A stretch of 64,000 bases of DNA. Source: Kamptonema formosum PCC 10802 (GTDB lineage Bacteria > Cyanobacteriota > Cyanobacteriia > Cyanobacteriales > Oscillatoriaceae). Position 1 is the stretch's first letter. Each line of letters begins with the position of its first letter. The position numbers and the translations under genes were made by a program. Below the pieces are notes generated by a model, which made no database searches, was not told the origin of the DNA, and was given only the letters and a program-made list of their open reading frames with translations. Shown piece by piece: positions 43,542-52,518 of this stretch. The stretch spans positions 685,379 to 749,378 of the forward strand of contig NZ_KB235948.1 of assembly GCF_000332335.1 (NCBI RefSeq), read 5' to 3'.

Positions 43542-43868
43542 ATGAGCGGAAAAGGATTCAATCTTTCGGGGGGAGGGGGAGCAGAAGGGGACAGCGCAGA
43601 CGGTCTTAGCATGCTTGACGTTCTCACTTTACCTGACGACCAGCAGCAGGCGATCAACTGGTTGATGCGTCAGGGAAAGGTGAGTTTCGCTCAAGTGGTG
43701 GCTCACATGGGTGAGGATGAGACAGCCGCCCGCACGATGCTGGATACGCTGATGGCAAAAGGCTTCGTGCGCGAGACGCCGGTGGATGGGCAGCCACATT
43801 ACCACACTCAGCTCGCCGGCAAAAAGAAACGCGAGCTGCCTCCAAAAATTTGGAAAGCTTTGGAGTAG
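43542..43868 (+). CDS. Winged-helix partner of the MinD-like ATPase
   Basis: 108 residues from ATG 43542 with a strong AGGAGG site. The N-terminus is Gly-rich ('NLSGGGGAEGD'); residues 25-105 ('DDQQQAINWLMRQGKVSFAQVVAHMGEDE', 'ARTMLDTLMAKGFVRETPVDG', 'LAGKKKRELPPKIW') form a winged helix matching the C-terminal domain of the fused ATPase. The charged end 'GKKKRELPPKIWKALE' parallels 'PKKGRQLCKYIWEKIE'. Two-gene operon with the ATPase; a hairpin repeat follows. Confidence 0.85.
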   Translation: MSGKGFNLSGGGGAEGDSADGLSMLDVLTLPDDQQQAINWLMRQGKVSFAQVVAHMGEDETAARTMLDTLMAKGFVRETPVDGQPHYHTQLAGKKKRELPPKIWKALE

Positions 43869-43874
43869 CCGGTG

Positions 43875-43948
43875 AAAAAACTCGGTTTCTTTGAGAAACC
43901 GGGTTTCTGGTATCTGGGTGAAGAAACCCGGTTTATTCGGGTTTCTGG
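43875..43948. repeat. Tandem AAACCCGGTTT palindromes
   Basis: Two adjacent hairpins ('ctcggtttctttgagaaaccgggtttc' and 'gaaacccggtttattcgggtttc') lie in the tail-to-tail space between the winged-helix gene and icfG, ideally placed as a bidirectional terminator. Confidence 0.8.
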
Positions 43949-43952
43949 GCTC

Positions 43953-45818
43953 TCAATCTTTTGGCACCCGCCGCACGGCTAGCATAGTTATGTCGTCAAA
44001 CTGGTCGGCGTCGGCGATGTACTCCCGCACCTGTGTTTCGATCAGCTCAACCAAACCCTTGGCTGAGGGGGGAGGAGACTCCAGTATAGCCAGCAATCTT
44101 TCGTCTGTGAACAGTGCCCCTGCGGGGCTGTGGGCTTCCGGAACGCCGTCGGTGTAGGTGAACAGGATATCGCCCGGTTCTAACTGAGCCTCCTGGATTT
44201 TGTAATTGACCTTTGGCATCATCCCCACAGCCGGCCCAGTCGTTTTCAGGCGCTGCTTGATGCCATTCGGACCGCAGATCACCGGCAGCTCGTGCCCGCC
44301 ATTAATATAGAGCAACAAGCCCGTCGCCGGATCGAGCACGCCAAAGAACATGGTGGCGAACATATTCATCCGGCTGTGATTGTCTATCATGTAATTGTTG
44401 GTGATCTCCATCGCCTTTTTCAGCGACAGGGCACCGATTTTCAGCAGTATCTTCTTTTGGGCGGGATCTTCCGGGCGAGACTTGCGGGGGCTTTCATCGC
44501 CGAAGCCCTTCAAGAAGTCCGGAGAATAGGTCTGTTGAGCCAGAACCCGCAGCAAACTGCGAAGAAGGGCCATAAACATCGCCGGGCCAACCCCTTTGTC
44601 GCAGACGTCGGCGATGATCAAACCGACGCGGGTGTCATTGACCATCGTAAAGGCATCGTAGAAATCTCCTGCAACCTGGCGCGCGGGAGAGAAGCGGGCG
44701 GCGATTTCCCAGCCGGCTGGCTGCGGCAGGGTTTCGGGCAAGAAATCCGCCTGAATCATGCGGCCAATTTCTAATTCGCGCTGGCTTTTGAGGAACTTTG
44801 TTTGGCCTTCCAGCAGCAGCTGGTTGCTGAGGGCGACGGATGCCTGTGAGGCGAGAGATTCCACCACTTGCTGCTGGTAGGAGCTGAAGGGGACAATCTC
44901 GCTGCCCGTCGGGTTCTGGGCGTTGACCAGCTGCACGACGCCGATGACTTCACCGGCATTATTTTTCAAGGGGACGGCTAGACAGGATACCGAGCGGTAG
45001 CCGTCTTTTGTGTCGTAGGCTTTGTTTTCAGTAAAGTCAAAGCCCTCCGTCTGGTAGATGTCGGGAATGTTGCGCGAGGTGCCGGTGGCGGCGACATAGG
45101 CGGCGACAAAGGTGTCATTGGGTTTGCCGTCTGCGCCGAAAAGGGGCGCGGGGGGTAAGTCTATCTTTTGGCCGGTGGTTCCGCCCCAGGCGGCATTCAG
45201 CGAGTCGTTGCGCAAGATGGCAAACTTCAGGCAGTTATCCTCGCCGCGCAGGTACAGGATGCCCATATCAGCATTGCAGATTGACTTGGACTCGAGCACA
45301 ATCCGCTCCAGGAGACGATCTAAGTCTTTTTCCGCCGACAGGGCAATGCCGAGGGGAAGGATGGTTTGCGTGAAATCAGTCGCTAGCTTTTCCATCGCTG
45401 CCAGTTTCAGCGACTGCGAGAGCAGCTCGTCTCGCAGCCGCCGCTTTTCCAGGCACTCACAGATGCGGGCTTTCAGCAACTGCGGGGTGAAGGGCGCAAG
45501 TAGGAAGTCTTCTGCGCCCATTGCCAGCGCTTTTTCAACCTGTTCACCGGCATTTGCGCCCCCCAGCGCCAGTATGGGGCGCTGGTGCAGCGTGTCCGCA
45601 CGTTTTATCTGCTCGAGCAGCTGAAGTCCCTCCAGATCGGGCGTCTGAATGTCGAGGATCGCCAAGTCCACCGGCTTCTCCTCGAGCAGCTTCAACGCCC
45701 CCTCTCCGTCTTGCGCGACTGAAACTATATAGCCTAGCTCTTGCAAATCCCGGCACAGTGCATCGGGATTGATTTCGCTGCCGGCAGCGAGGAGCAGCTG
45801 GCTGTTTTCAGCTTCCAT
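43953..45818 (-). CDS. icfG: IcfG-like receiver-GAF-PP2C phosphatase
   Basis: 621-residue SpoIIE/RsbU-type protein phosphatase. Residues 1-120 are a response-regulator receiver (phosphorylatable Asp in 'DLAILDIQTPDLEGL'). Residues 150-330 are a GAF domain ('ADMGILYLRGEDNCLKFAI', 'SVSCLAVPLKNNAGEVIGVVQLVN'). Residues 355-615 are the PP2C-like domain with metal-site Asp in 'ARQVAGDFYDAF' and 'IIADVCDKGVGPAMFMALL', then 'TMFFGVLDPATG' and 'DQFDDITMLAV'. It would dephosphorylate the STAS proteins encoded just upstream. ATG 45818 (MEAENSQ) has GAGG in place; the earlier 45851 is less likely. Orthology to Synechocystis IcfG rests on domain order and neighbours. Confidence 0.88.
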   Translation of the reverse strand: MEAENSQLLLAAGSEINPDALCRDLQELGYIVSVAQDGEGALKLLEEKPVDLAILDIQTPDLEGLQLLEQIKRADTLHQRPILALGGANAGEQVEKALAMGAEDFLLAPFTPQLLKARICECLEKRRLRDELLSQSLKLAAMEKLATDFTQTILPLGIALSAEKDLDRLLERIVLESKSICNADMGILYLRGEDNCLKFAILRNDSLNAAWGGTTGQKIDLPPAPLFGADGKPNDTFVAAYVAATGTSRNIPDIYQTEGFDFTENKAYDTKDGYRSVSCLAVPLKNNAGEVIGVVQLVNAQNPTGSEIVPFSSYQQQVVESLASQASVALSNQLLLEGQTKFLKSQRELEIGRMIQADFLPETLPQPAGWEIAARFSPARQVAGDFYDAFTMVNDTRVGLIIADVCDKGVGPAMFMALLRSLLRVLAQQTYSPDFLKGFGDESPRKSRPEDPAQKKILLKIGALSLKKAMEITNNYMIDNHSRMNMFATMFFGVLDPATGLLLYINGGHELPVICGPNGIKQRLKTTGPAVGMMPKVNYKIQEAQLEPGDILFTYTDGVPEAHSPAGALFTDERLLAILESPPPSAKGLVELIETQVREYIADADQFDDITMLAVRRVPKD

Positions 45819-45935
45819 AGGTGTGGCCTCTTTTGTGGGTGAGCGCGTCAATTTTCTCGCCGCAGGGCGCGGTAATTTTCCCCAAACTAACAGGAAACAG
45901 GAAAAAATTTGCCTTTTACCTTTTTCCTGTTTGCT

Positions 45936-46361
45936 TTAACGAGCGGGTCGATTGACTGCAAAAATATTTCGATTCCGGTCTTCCAGACGTTCGTACATAA
46001 ATTTATCAACCCCCTGAATAGTCAGGTACACTCCCAGCCCGCCCATTGGTTTTTGGTCTATTGGCAGGTCTACCGACAGCTCCTCCTGGGCCAATTTCTC
46101 GAAGGGATCGAAGGCTGCAGCCGTATCCTCGAGGACGATTGTCAGGGCGAGGTCGTCCATCTGGGCTTGCACGTCTACTGTCCCTTCGCTATTGGCTCCC
46201 TCGTAGCCGTACATAATAATATTGGTGGCGATTTCATCTACCGCCAGACGGAGGTTATAGGAGGCTTTCTTATCCAAACCGGCTTCTTTAGCAGCAGCCA
46301 GCACGTAGTCCGCGATCGGTTTCAAAGAGTCTAAGGTTCCGGGTACGGTTAAAGGTTCCAT
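45936..46361 (-). CDS. RsbW-like anti-sigma factor serine kinase (copy 1)
   Basis: 141-residue GHKL ATPase fold kinase: 'LDKKASYNLRLAVDEIATNIIMYGYEG' is the N box with Glu and Asn; 'LTIVLEDTAAAFDPF' is the G1-like 'D' box and 'GGLGVYLTIQGVDKFMYER' the G2 region. Such kinases phosphorylate STAS antagonists and bind sigma factors or other targets. ATG 46361 (MEPLTVPGTLDSL) follows GGGG; a TTG 15 bases upstream is less likely. Tandem duplicate of the 46954 gene, lying 117 bases before icfG. Confidence 0.9.
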   Translation of the reverse strand: MEPLTVPGTLDSLKPIADYVLAAAKEAGLDKKASYNLRLAVDEIATNIIMYGYEGANSEGTVDVQAQMDDLALTIVLEDTAAAFDPFEKLAQEELSVDLPIDQKPMGGLGVYLTIQGVDKFMYERLEDRNRNIFAVNRPAR

Positions 46362-46422
46362 TGCAAAACGCCCCAAAGAAGAACTAAAAGAATTGTGTTA
46401 GTAGATCGTTGACTGACGGATT

Positions 46423-46575
46423 TCATTCACCCTCGAAGTGCTTCGCTTTCGGTCTGCCACTCAGATCGCAGATGAATTGACCGGCACCCTGAATCGCCAA
46501 AATCACTGCTAGCCCGCAGCCCGGGTTCGGGCCCGCCGGCAGGTCGGTTGCCGGCTTTTCCCAACTCCAAGTATA
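46423..46575 (-). pseudogene. Third RsbW-like kinase, C-terminal remnant
   Basis: In one minus-strand frame 'EKPATDLPAGPNPGCGLAVILAIQGAGQFICDL' and 'GRPKAKHFEGE' parallels 'EELSVDLPIDQKPMGGLGVYLTIQGVDKFMYER' of copy 1. Only the G2 half and tail survive; everything upstream is replaced by the palindromic repeat at 46596-46629. It shows the locus once held three kinase copies. Confidence 0.65.
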
Positions 46576-46595
46576 CCGGCTAGCGCGTATCTGCC

Positions 46596-46629
46596 AGAAA
46601 CCGGGTTTCTTAAAGAAACCCGGTTTCTT
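46596..46629. repeat. AAACCGGGTTTCTTAAAGAAACCCGGTTT palindrome
   Basis: Copy of the nine-member palindrome family, located exactly where the third kinase copy loses its N-terminal half. Confidence 0.85.
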
Positions 46630-46953
46630 GAATGGGCTGAGAAGGAATGATTTTATGAACCGCAAGGGACCGCGACGGCGCAGAGGGAGGGCAAGAAGAG
46701 AGTTTGCTGGGGTTTGCTGTCACTCTTTATTTCCCACTCCCGCCGCCCCAAGATTATACCAAATTAAGATGTACAGTATTTTTGAATCGGGCTGAAAAGG
46801 CGTTCCCGCCATTTTTTCAATTCCATTATCTGGGCATCCAAAATCCCAAATTGGTATTAGAGCGCTGCCAAAGCTTCCAGACGGCCCGCTGCGGTCAAAC
46901 CCCGCAAAAGGTCAAACCTGGCAAAACGCCCCTGTAACCCGCTCAGGGGCTCG

Positions 46954-47421
46954 CTAGGGGGCCCGCTCAGGGGACTGTGTTTGGCTGGCTGGAGGCCGGT
47001 CGGTCGGTCGATTCATCACAAAGATATTGCGGTTGCGGTCGCCAACCCGTTCGTACAGGAATTTATCGACACTCTCCACAACAAGAATAATTCCCCGCCC
47101 GGGAATTGTCTGCTGTTCAATTGGCAGCTGCAACATTTTCTTTTGCTGGGCGTACTTCAACAAGGGGTCGAAGGCTTCAGCGGTATCTTCTAAGGTGACG
47201 GTTAGGGTGTTTTCGCCCACCTCAGCTCGCAAGTCTACTGCTCCAGATCGACCGGCTTCTAGATAGCCGTAGGTAATAATATTGGTTGCTATTTCGTCTG
47301 CTGCCAAGCGGAGGTTGTAGCTGGCTTTTTTATCCAAGCCGGCTGCATCAGCAGCTGCCAGGACGTAGTTAGCAATCGCTTTCAAAGAGTCGAGAGTTCC
47401 GGGTACGGTTAAGGGCTGCAT
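46954..47421 (-). CDS. RsbW-like anti-sigma factor serine kinase (copy 2)
   Basis: 155 residues starting 'MQPLTVPGTLDSLKAIANYVL', near-identical at the start to copy 1. N box 'YNLRLAADEIATNIITYGYLE', G1-like 'TVTLEDTAEAFDPL', G2-like 'PGRGIILVVESVDKFLYERV'. The tail 'DRPPASQTQSPERAP' is longer and proline-rich. Differences in the ATP-lid region between the copies ('LSVDLPIDQKP' versus 'LQLPIEQQTI') could give partner specificity for the two STAS proteins. It lies 99 bases downstream of the STAS gene. Confidence 0.9.
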   Translation of the reverse strand: MQPLTVPGTLDSLKAIANYVLAAADAAGLDKKASYNLRLAADEIATNIITYGYLEAGRSGAVDLRAEVGENTLTVTLEDTAEAFDPLLKYAQQKKMLQLPIEQQTIPGRGIILVVESVDKFLYERVGDRNRNIFVMNRPTDRPPASQTQSPERAP

Positions 47422-47452
47422 AGCAGAAGTCGCCAGTGAGGGACAGGTCTTC

Positions 47453-47487
47453 CAGAAACCGGGTTTCTTTAAAAAACCCGGTTTCTA
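47453..47487. repeat. AAACCGGGTTTCTTTAAAAAACCCGGTTT palindrome
   Basis: Lies between the STAS gene and kinase copy 2, within the run of same-strand genes, so it may reduce read-through or protect an mRNA end. Confidence 0.85.
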
Positions 47488-47520
47488 GGATGAGTTTACC
47501 GACTTGACGCTTTCTATTTA

Positions 47521-47838
47521 CTAAGCGTCATACTTGTCGAGCATAATCACAGCTTGGTCGAAACCCGTCTTTTCTATAGTGCCCTTTACCATCTCCTGAG
47601 TGCCAACCATATAGATGTCCGTAGCGGCCCCCATCTTTTGCTTGGCGAACATCAGTATCCGCAGACCGGCACTGGCCATATAGTCCAGCTTTTCCATCAT
47701 CAGTATCAGGCGTTTCGGATTCGCGGCAGCGGCTTTTTCCACCACCTCTTTGAACGACTGCGCTGTGCTGGCATCGAGGTCTCCATCCAAGGTTATTTTA
47801 ACGATTGTCTCGGTCGTAAGCGTTGCGGTGAGAGCCAT
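47521..47838 (-). CDS. STAS-domain anti-sigma factor antagonist (Slr1859-like)
   Basis: 105 residues. The STAS fold is visible: 'IVKITLDGDLDASTAQSFKEVV', 'PKRLILMMEKLDYMASAGLRILMFAKQKM' and 'IYMVGTQEMVKGTIEKTGFDQAV'. The phospho-acceptor Ser lies in 'MASAGLR'. By family, the unphosphorylated form binds the RsbW-like kinase and releases the kinase's target. It is placed between glgX and kinase copy 2, as slr1859 is next to icfG in Synechocystis (recalled). Confidence 0.9.
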   Translation of the reverse strand: MALTATLTTETIVKITLDGDLDASTAQSFKEVVEKAAAANPKRLILMMEKLDYMASAGLRILMFAKQKMGAATDIYMVGTQEMVKGTIEKTGFDQAVIMLDKYDA

Positions 47839-47945
47839 AGTTAGTTGTTACGCGGTTTGCGCTATGGGAAACAGTTGAAAGAAAAAAATATGAAGAAAGT
47901 ATGAAGCTCTGAGCTTACTGCACTTCACGCTTCATGCTTTACACC

Positions 47946-50063
47946 TTATTTGCCTGCCAGAATCACCACGGAGCGGTCGCCCAAGAGCAATCCGTGCTGA
48001 TTTTCCAGCACCGGCTCCTGACCGGGTTCCCAGCTGTCCTCCGGTGAGGGAGCGCCGGTGTTGGCAAAGACGCCCCACTGCATCCCCGGTGGCAAGCCCG
48101 GGATTTCAAACCAGTGGCTTTCCCAGTGAGCGTTTATGGCGACGTAGATATAATTGTCCGTCACCGTGCCGGCTTTTGCGTGTTTGCCGCAGAGCATAAA
48201 CGCCACGGTGCGGCTCTTGGGCGACCAGTCGGCGTTCCAGGCTTTGGTGCCGTGCCAGGTAATATCAGCATAGCCGCTGCCGGCATAATCCCGGTTCTGG
48301 AAGTGGTAGCGGTTTCTCAGCACCGGGTGAGCCTTGCGGAAGGCAATGCAGTGCTTGAAAAACTTAAATAGGTCAGCGTTGGTTTCCAGCAGGTTCCAGT
48401 CCTGCCAGTTGAGTTCATTATCGTGGCAGTAGGTGTTGTTGTTGCCGTGCTGGGTGCGCCCCATTTCATCTCCCATGAGAATCATCGGCACTCCCTGGCT
48501 CACCATTAGTATCGCCACGGCATTTTTAATCTGCCGCTTGCGCAGGGCGTTGATTCCCGGATCGTCGGTTGGGCCTTCCCAGCCGCAATTCCAGCTGTCG
48601 TTGTCGTTGGTGCCGTCGTTATTGTTTTCGCCGTTGGCTTCGTTGTGCTTGCCGTTGTACGACACCATGTCCATCAGCGTAAAACCGTCGTGGGCAGTGA
48701 TGAAATTAATCGATGTCGCGGGCCCGCGACCCTCCCACGCATATAGGTCCGGCGAACCCTGCAGCCGCTGGGCGATGTCGCCAACTGTGCCATCCCCTTT
48801 GAGGAATTTGCGAATGCTGTCGCGGTACTTGCCGTTCCACTCCGCCCAGCGCCCGAAGGCGGGGAAAGATCCCACCTGGTAGAGTCCGCCGGCATCCCAC
48901 GCTTCGGCAATTAATTTGCACTTCGCCAGAATCGGGTCAAAGGCTAGGGTTTCTAGCAGTGGCGGGTTTTGCAGGGGTGCGCCCCAGGGGTCGCGCCCCA
49001 GAATCGAGGCCAAATCAAAGCGGAAGCCGTCGATGTGATACTCAGCAGCCCAGTAGCGCAGGCAGTCGAGCACCATGTTGCGCACAATTGGGTTATTGCA
49101 GTTGAGGGTGTTGCCGCAACCGCTGAAGTTGAAATAGTACCCGTCCGGGGTTAGCATGTAATAGGTCTTGTTGTCAATCCCCCGGAAAGAGATATAAGGG
49201 CCGTTCTCGTTGCCTTCCGCTGTGTGGTTGAAAACAACGTCGAGAATGACTTCAATGCCGTTTTTGTGCAATTCTTTGACGAGGGTTTTGAACTCGTCCA
49301 TCTGCATCCCCAGCTTGCCGGTGGCGGCGTAACCGGCTTTGGGGGCAAAGAAGCCAACGGTGCTGTAGCCCCAGTAATTCAGCAGCATCTCGCCCGGTTT
49401 CACGGGGTTGGGGCGGCTGTTTTCAAATTCATCAAACTCGTACACCGGCATCAATTCAACCGCATTGACGCCCAGCTCTTTGAGGTAAGGAATTTTTGCC
49501 CGGATGCCGGCAAAGGTGCCCGGATGCTTCACCCCGGAGGACGGGTGGCGGGTAAAGCTGCGGACATGCATTTCGTAGATAATCTGGTCTTCCGGGTCGA
49601 TTTCCAGAGGGCGGTCATCTTCCCAGTCAAAATCGTCTAAGGCAATGCGAGCTCGGTGGTGGTAGATGTCGCTCCAATCTGGAGTTTTTCCCCAAATATC
49701 CCGCCCCCCAATCAGTTTGGCGTAGGGGTCGGTGAGAATTTTGCTGGAGTCAAACCACTGGCCTTCATTGAAATTGAAAGGCCCGTCCATGCGGTAGCCG
49801 TATTCGATGTTTTCGTAATCCAGGTCGAAGACGATCATGCTGAAGACATTCCCAATCCGGAATTCGTCCGGGAAGGGAATTTCTGCCATCGGTTGGGGCT
49901 CGCGCTTTTTGAAAAGCACCAGCGTGCAAGATTTGGCGTGGCTGGAAAAAATGGAGAAGTTGACGCCTCCTGGCACGATGGTGGCTCCGAAAGGAAGGGG
50001 CCGCCCCCGCCGCAGCTTGAAGTCGAGGTATTTGTGTGTGGGTTGACTGTCTATTCGCTCCAT
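47946..50063 (-). CDS. glgX: Glycogen debranching enzyme (isoamylase type)
   Basis: 705-residue GH13 alpha-1,6-glucosidase/isoamylase that trims glycogen branches. An N-terminal CBM48 ('FGATIVPGGVNFSIFSSHAKSC') is followed by the catalytic barrel: 'VILDVVFNHTAEGNENGP', 'DGFRFDLASILGRDPWG' (nucleophile Asp), 'KLIAEAWDAGGLYQVG' (acid Glu) and 'FITAHDGFTLMDMVSYN' (Asp). 'NNNTYCHDNELNWQDW' is typical of GlgX. Location among signalling genes suggests that glycogen breakdown is co-regulated with carbon status. Confidence 0.95.
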   Translation of the reverse strand: MERIDSQPTHKYLDFKLRRGRPLPFGATIVPGGVNFSIFSSHAKSCTLVLFKKREPQPMAEIPFPDEFRIGNVFSMIVFDLDYENIEYGYRMDGPFNFNEGQWFDSSKILTDPYAKLIGGRDIWGKTPDWSDIYHHRARIALDDFDWEDDRPLEIDPEDQIIYEMHVRSFTRHPSSGVKHPGTFAGIRAKIPYLKELGVNAVELMPVYEFDEFENSRPNPVKPGEMLLNYWGYSTVGFFAPKAGYAATGKLGMQMDEFKTLVKELHKNGIEVILDVVFNHTAEGNENGPYISFRGIDNKTYYMLTPDGYYFNFSGCGNTLNCNNPIVRNMVLDCLRYWAAEYHIDGFRFDLASILGRDPWGAPLQNPPLLETLAFDPILAKCKLIAEAWDAGGLYQVGSFPAFGRWAEWNGKYRDSIRKFLKGDGTVGDIAQRLQGSPDLYAWEGRGPATSINFITAHDGFTLMDMVSYNGKHNEANGENNNDGTNDNDSWNCGWEGPTDDPGINALRKRQIKNAVAILMVSQGVPMILMGDEMGRTQHGNNNTYCHDNELNWQDWNLLETNADLFKFFKHCIAFRKAHPVLRNRYHFQNRDYAGSGYADITWHGTKAWNADWSPKSRTVAFMLCGKHAKAGTVTDNYIYVAINAHWESHWFEIPGLPPGMQWGVFANTGAPSPEDSWEPGQEPVLENQHGLLLGDRSVVILAGK

Positions 50064-50146
50064 TGCGTACCCTTTTAATGAAGGATTAAGCGGGTTATTC
50101 CCCCGATTAATTCTGAAAAGTATCCAAGTTCATCCACTGGACGTAT

Positions 50147-50485
50147 TTACGCGATTTTAAGCGCTTCTAATCCTGAAGCCTGCGTATCGCAAGTCGTAAA
50201 AAATTCCAGGAATCCGGTAATTTCCATCGTGTCTTTAATCTCCTCGGAAAGCCCCACCAGTACCAGTTGGGCCTCTTGGGCAGTCGCCTGCCGGTGCACC
50301 GACAGCAGCGCCCGCAAGCCGGCACTGGACATGTAGGGCACGTTGGTCATATCGATCAGAATCTTGGCCTCTGATACGGCCAGCGGCAAAACCTTCTCTT
50401 GCACCGGCGGTGCCGTATTTGCGTCTATGTCACCGACCAACTCGACCACGTTTATTTCTTCGAGCTTTGTGATAGTAATCTCCAT
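50147..50485 (-). CDS. STAS-domain anti-sigma factor antagonist (Slr1856-like)
   Basis: 112 residues: 'NVVELVGDIDANTAPPVQEKVLPL', 'AKILIDMTNVPYMSSAGLRALLSVHRQ' (phospho-acceptor Ser in SSAGLR) and 'LVLVGLSEEIKDTMEITGFLEFF'. It diverges from the 47521 protein in sequence, so the two are old paralogues. ATG 50485 (MEITITKLEE) is preferred to TTG 50500. It is 83 bases upstream of glgX; slr1856 holds the same place in the Synechocystis cluster (recalled). Confidence 0.9.
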   Translation of the reverse strand: MEITITKLEEINVVELVGDIDANTAPPVQEKVLPLAVSEAKILIDMTNVPYMSSAGLRALLSVHRQATAQEAQLVLVGLSEEIKDTMEITGFLEFFTTCDTQASGLEALKIA

Positions 50486-50619
50486 CTTGACTTGTCCCAA
50501 TATTAGCGAAACCTATATAGAACAGTGGGAGAAGGCGGCATCCCCCAACAGTTTTAAGTTTGGAGTGAGGGCGATAGCCTCACTCCCAGTTCAGGGCTAA
50601 AGCTCTTACTACAAACCTG

Positions 50620-52434
50620 CTATTGCGGGACAATAGTTACTTTGACTTTCACGCGCTCTTGCGTGTCTGGCAGCTTGACTGTCAGGGCGTCGGCGTCGTA
50701 GTCGGTATAGGGCTGCCCATCGATCTCGCAGCTCCCAATCTTGATGCTGCCTGGAGGCAGGATATCTGGCGACACCCGCAGGATGCTGTCCTTAAATCCT
50801 CCTGGCACCGGCTTGAAGTAGAAATCCATCGGCTGCTTGGTAATCAGCAGGTTGGTGTACACTGCTGACAGGTAGCACAGCTCCATTGAGTGATAGCCGC
50901 TCATCGAGTGGCTGCCTTTGAAGCGTTCGGTTCCCATCAAGAAAGGCAGCCCGCTGGCCAGCACGTTGAAGTAAACCCCGCCGTCGTCATGGTCGAGGAA
51001 GTGGGCGTTGTAGAAGGCTGCCGCTTCGCGGGCGTGCTTCAAGTATTCTTCTTTCTTGAACAAGCCGTGCAGGATCAGGTAGGCTAAAATCGCTTGCTCT
51101 TGCTGCCACCAAGCTTTGCGGTCGTGCCAGACAAAGCTGTGGAAATCTTCTCCTTCCTCCTTGATGCGCTCTACCACATCGTACCAGCCGCCGCGCTGCC
51201 GGTCGCTGCCGGCATCCGGCATCAGTGTGGCAATTTTTTCAGCAAAAGCCACATACTTCTCTTTGGGCGTCAGGCTTTGCATCCGCATCAGGTTCCAGGC
51301 AATTTTCAGGTTGTGCCCCACTACGGCGCGGTTTTGCTGCCAGCCCCAGGTTTGATCGGCGCTCCAGTCTTCCATGAATTTTTCCTGGACAAAGGGGCTG
51401 TTTTCGTAGTCCGGGAAATGCGCTTCAATGGTGTCGAAGGTGTACTCCAGCATGTCGGCGTATGCCTTTTCGCCGGTGGCCAGATACAAGTTGATCAGGT
51501 AGGCCGGTGCGTGATCTCCAACTGAGTTCCAGTTCTTGCGGGCGCGGTTGCGACCGAGGGATTCCGCGCGGGCGTCGAGGGTGATGGGGTCGATGTGGGA
51601 GAAATACCCGCCGAGTTCTTTATCTAGGTAGAATTTGTTAAACAAATCGATGGTCATCTCGGCATCTTTGAGGATGCGCGGATCGCCGCTCGCCCGGTAG
51701 GTTTGAACAGGGCCAGCCAGGGCGTAGATTTGTTCGTAGGCGGGGATGCAGTCGTAGTCGTCGCCAAACTCGGAAACCAGCAGTTTTTGCTCCCGGTTCC
51801 CCGTTACCTTGATGCCGTGATACCAGTAAATTAGGTCTTCATCGTGGTCGTAAAACCGCATGCGCTCGCGCAGGTATTCCGTGCCTTTTTCTGCGCCTTC
51901 CAGGAAGCGGTCTTCGCCGGTCATCAGGAAGGCTGAGGCAAACCCGTACACCAAGCGGGAAATGGTGTCGGTTTCTTGCAAAAAGTCGTCCTGCTTTTTG
52001 CTACCGGCCAGGTTCAGGAAGGTGCGGTACTCCCGATAGTCAATCGGCTCTTTTGGGTAGTTAAACTGCCATTTCAGGTACGAGTCCGCCAGCGACCGCA
52101 CTTGCTCGATCCACCAATCCTGCTCTTCGTGCCGGTATTTGCCGGGGGCGTCACCCGGAAATACCATCGATTTGACTTCAAACTTGTACCCGTCTCCTTT
52201 TGGGTAGAAGGCCCCGTAGGCAAAGACGTGCTGGCCGGGGGTTAGCAATTCGTTAAACCGGGGAGTGGCGTCGATGTACCCCTCTTCCAAATTTTGGGCG
52301 ATTCGCCCCCACGTTGTCGGAGACAGGTAAGCCTTATATTCCCGCCCATCTGAGGTCTTGATGCCAAAGGCTTTCTCAGCTCGGTTAAAGTAGGTGACGT
52401 ACCCACCTATTGTGTCTGAGAAGGAAAAATTCAT
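50620..52434 (-). CDS. AGE-family sugar 2-epimerase-like protein (Slr1855-like)
   Basis: 604 residues from ATG 52434 with GGAG 8 bases upstream. The middle 390 residues are an alpha/alpha-barrel of the N-acylglucosamine 2-epimerase superfamily ('DTISRLVYGFASAFLMTGEDRFLEGA', 'WNSVGDHAPAYLINLYLATGEK', 'VVGHNLKIAWNLMRM', 'HDRKAWWQQEQAILAYL', 'HSMSGYHSMELCYLSAVY'). About 120 extra residues at the N-terminus and 70 at the C-terminus (beta-rich, 'GSCEIDGQPYTDYDADAL') are not in minimal AGE enzymes. Actual substrate unknown; could act on free or oligomeric sugars related to glycogen turnover. Confidence 0.88.
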   Translation of the reverse strand: MNFSFSDTIGGYVTYFNRAEKAFGIKTSDGREYKAYLSPTTWGRIAQNLEEGYIDATPRFNELLTPGQHVFAYGAFYPKGDGYKFEVKSMVFPGDAPGKYRHEEQDWWIEQVRSLADSYLKWQFNYPKEPIDYREYRTFLNLAGSKKQDDFLQETDTISRLVYGFASAFLMTGEDRFLEGAEKGTEYLRERMRFYDHDEDLIYWYHGIKVTGNREQKLLVSEFGDDYDCIPAYEQIYALAGPVQTYRASGDPRILKDAEMTIDLFNKFYLDKELGGYFSHIDPITLDARAESLGRNRARKNWNSVGDHAPAYLINLYLATGEKAYADMLEYTFDTIEAHFPDYENSPFVQEKFMEDWSADQTWGWQQNRAVVGHNLKIAWNLMRMQSLTPKEKYVAFAEKIATLMPDAGSDRQRGGWYDVVERIKEEGEDFHSFVWHDRKAWWQQEQAILAYLILHGLFKKEEYLKHAREAAAFYNAHFLDHDDGGVYFNVLASGLPFLMGTERFKGSHSMSGYHSMELCYLSAVYTNLLITKQPMDFYFKPVPGGFKDSILRVSPDILPPGSIKIGSCEIDGQPYTDYDADALTVKLPDTQERVKVKVTIVPQ

Positions 52435-52518
52435 GTGCTCCACTGGAGGGCCTCCAAAACTGTAAGTAAGTCTGTCAGATTCCCATTCCTTTTCTGGTCT
52501 GCCATCCCTAAGGGATGT

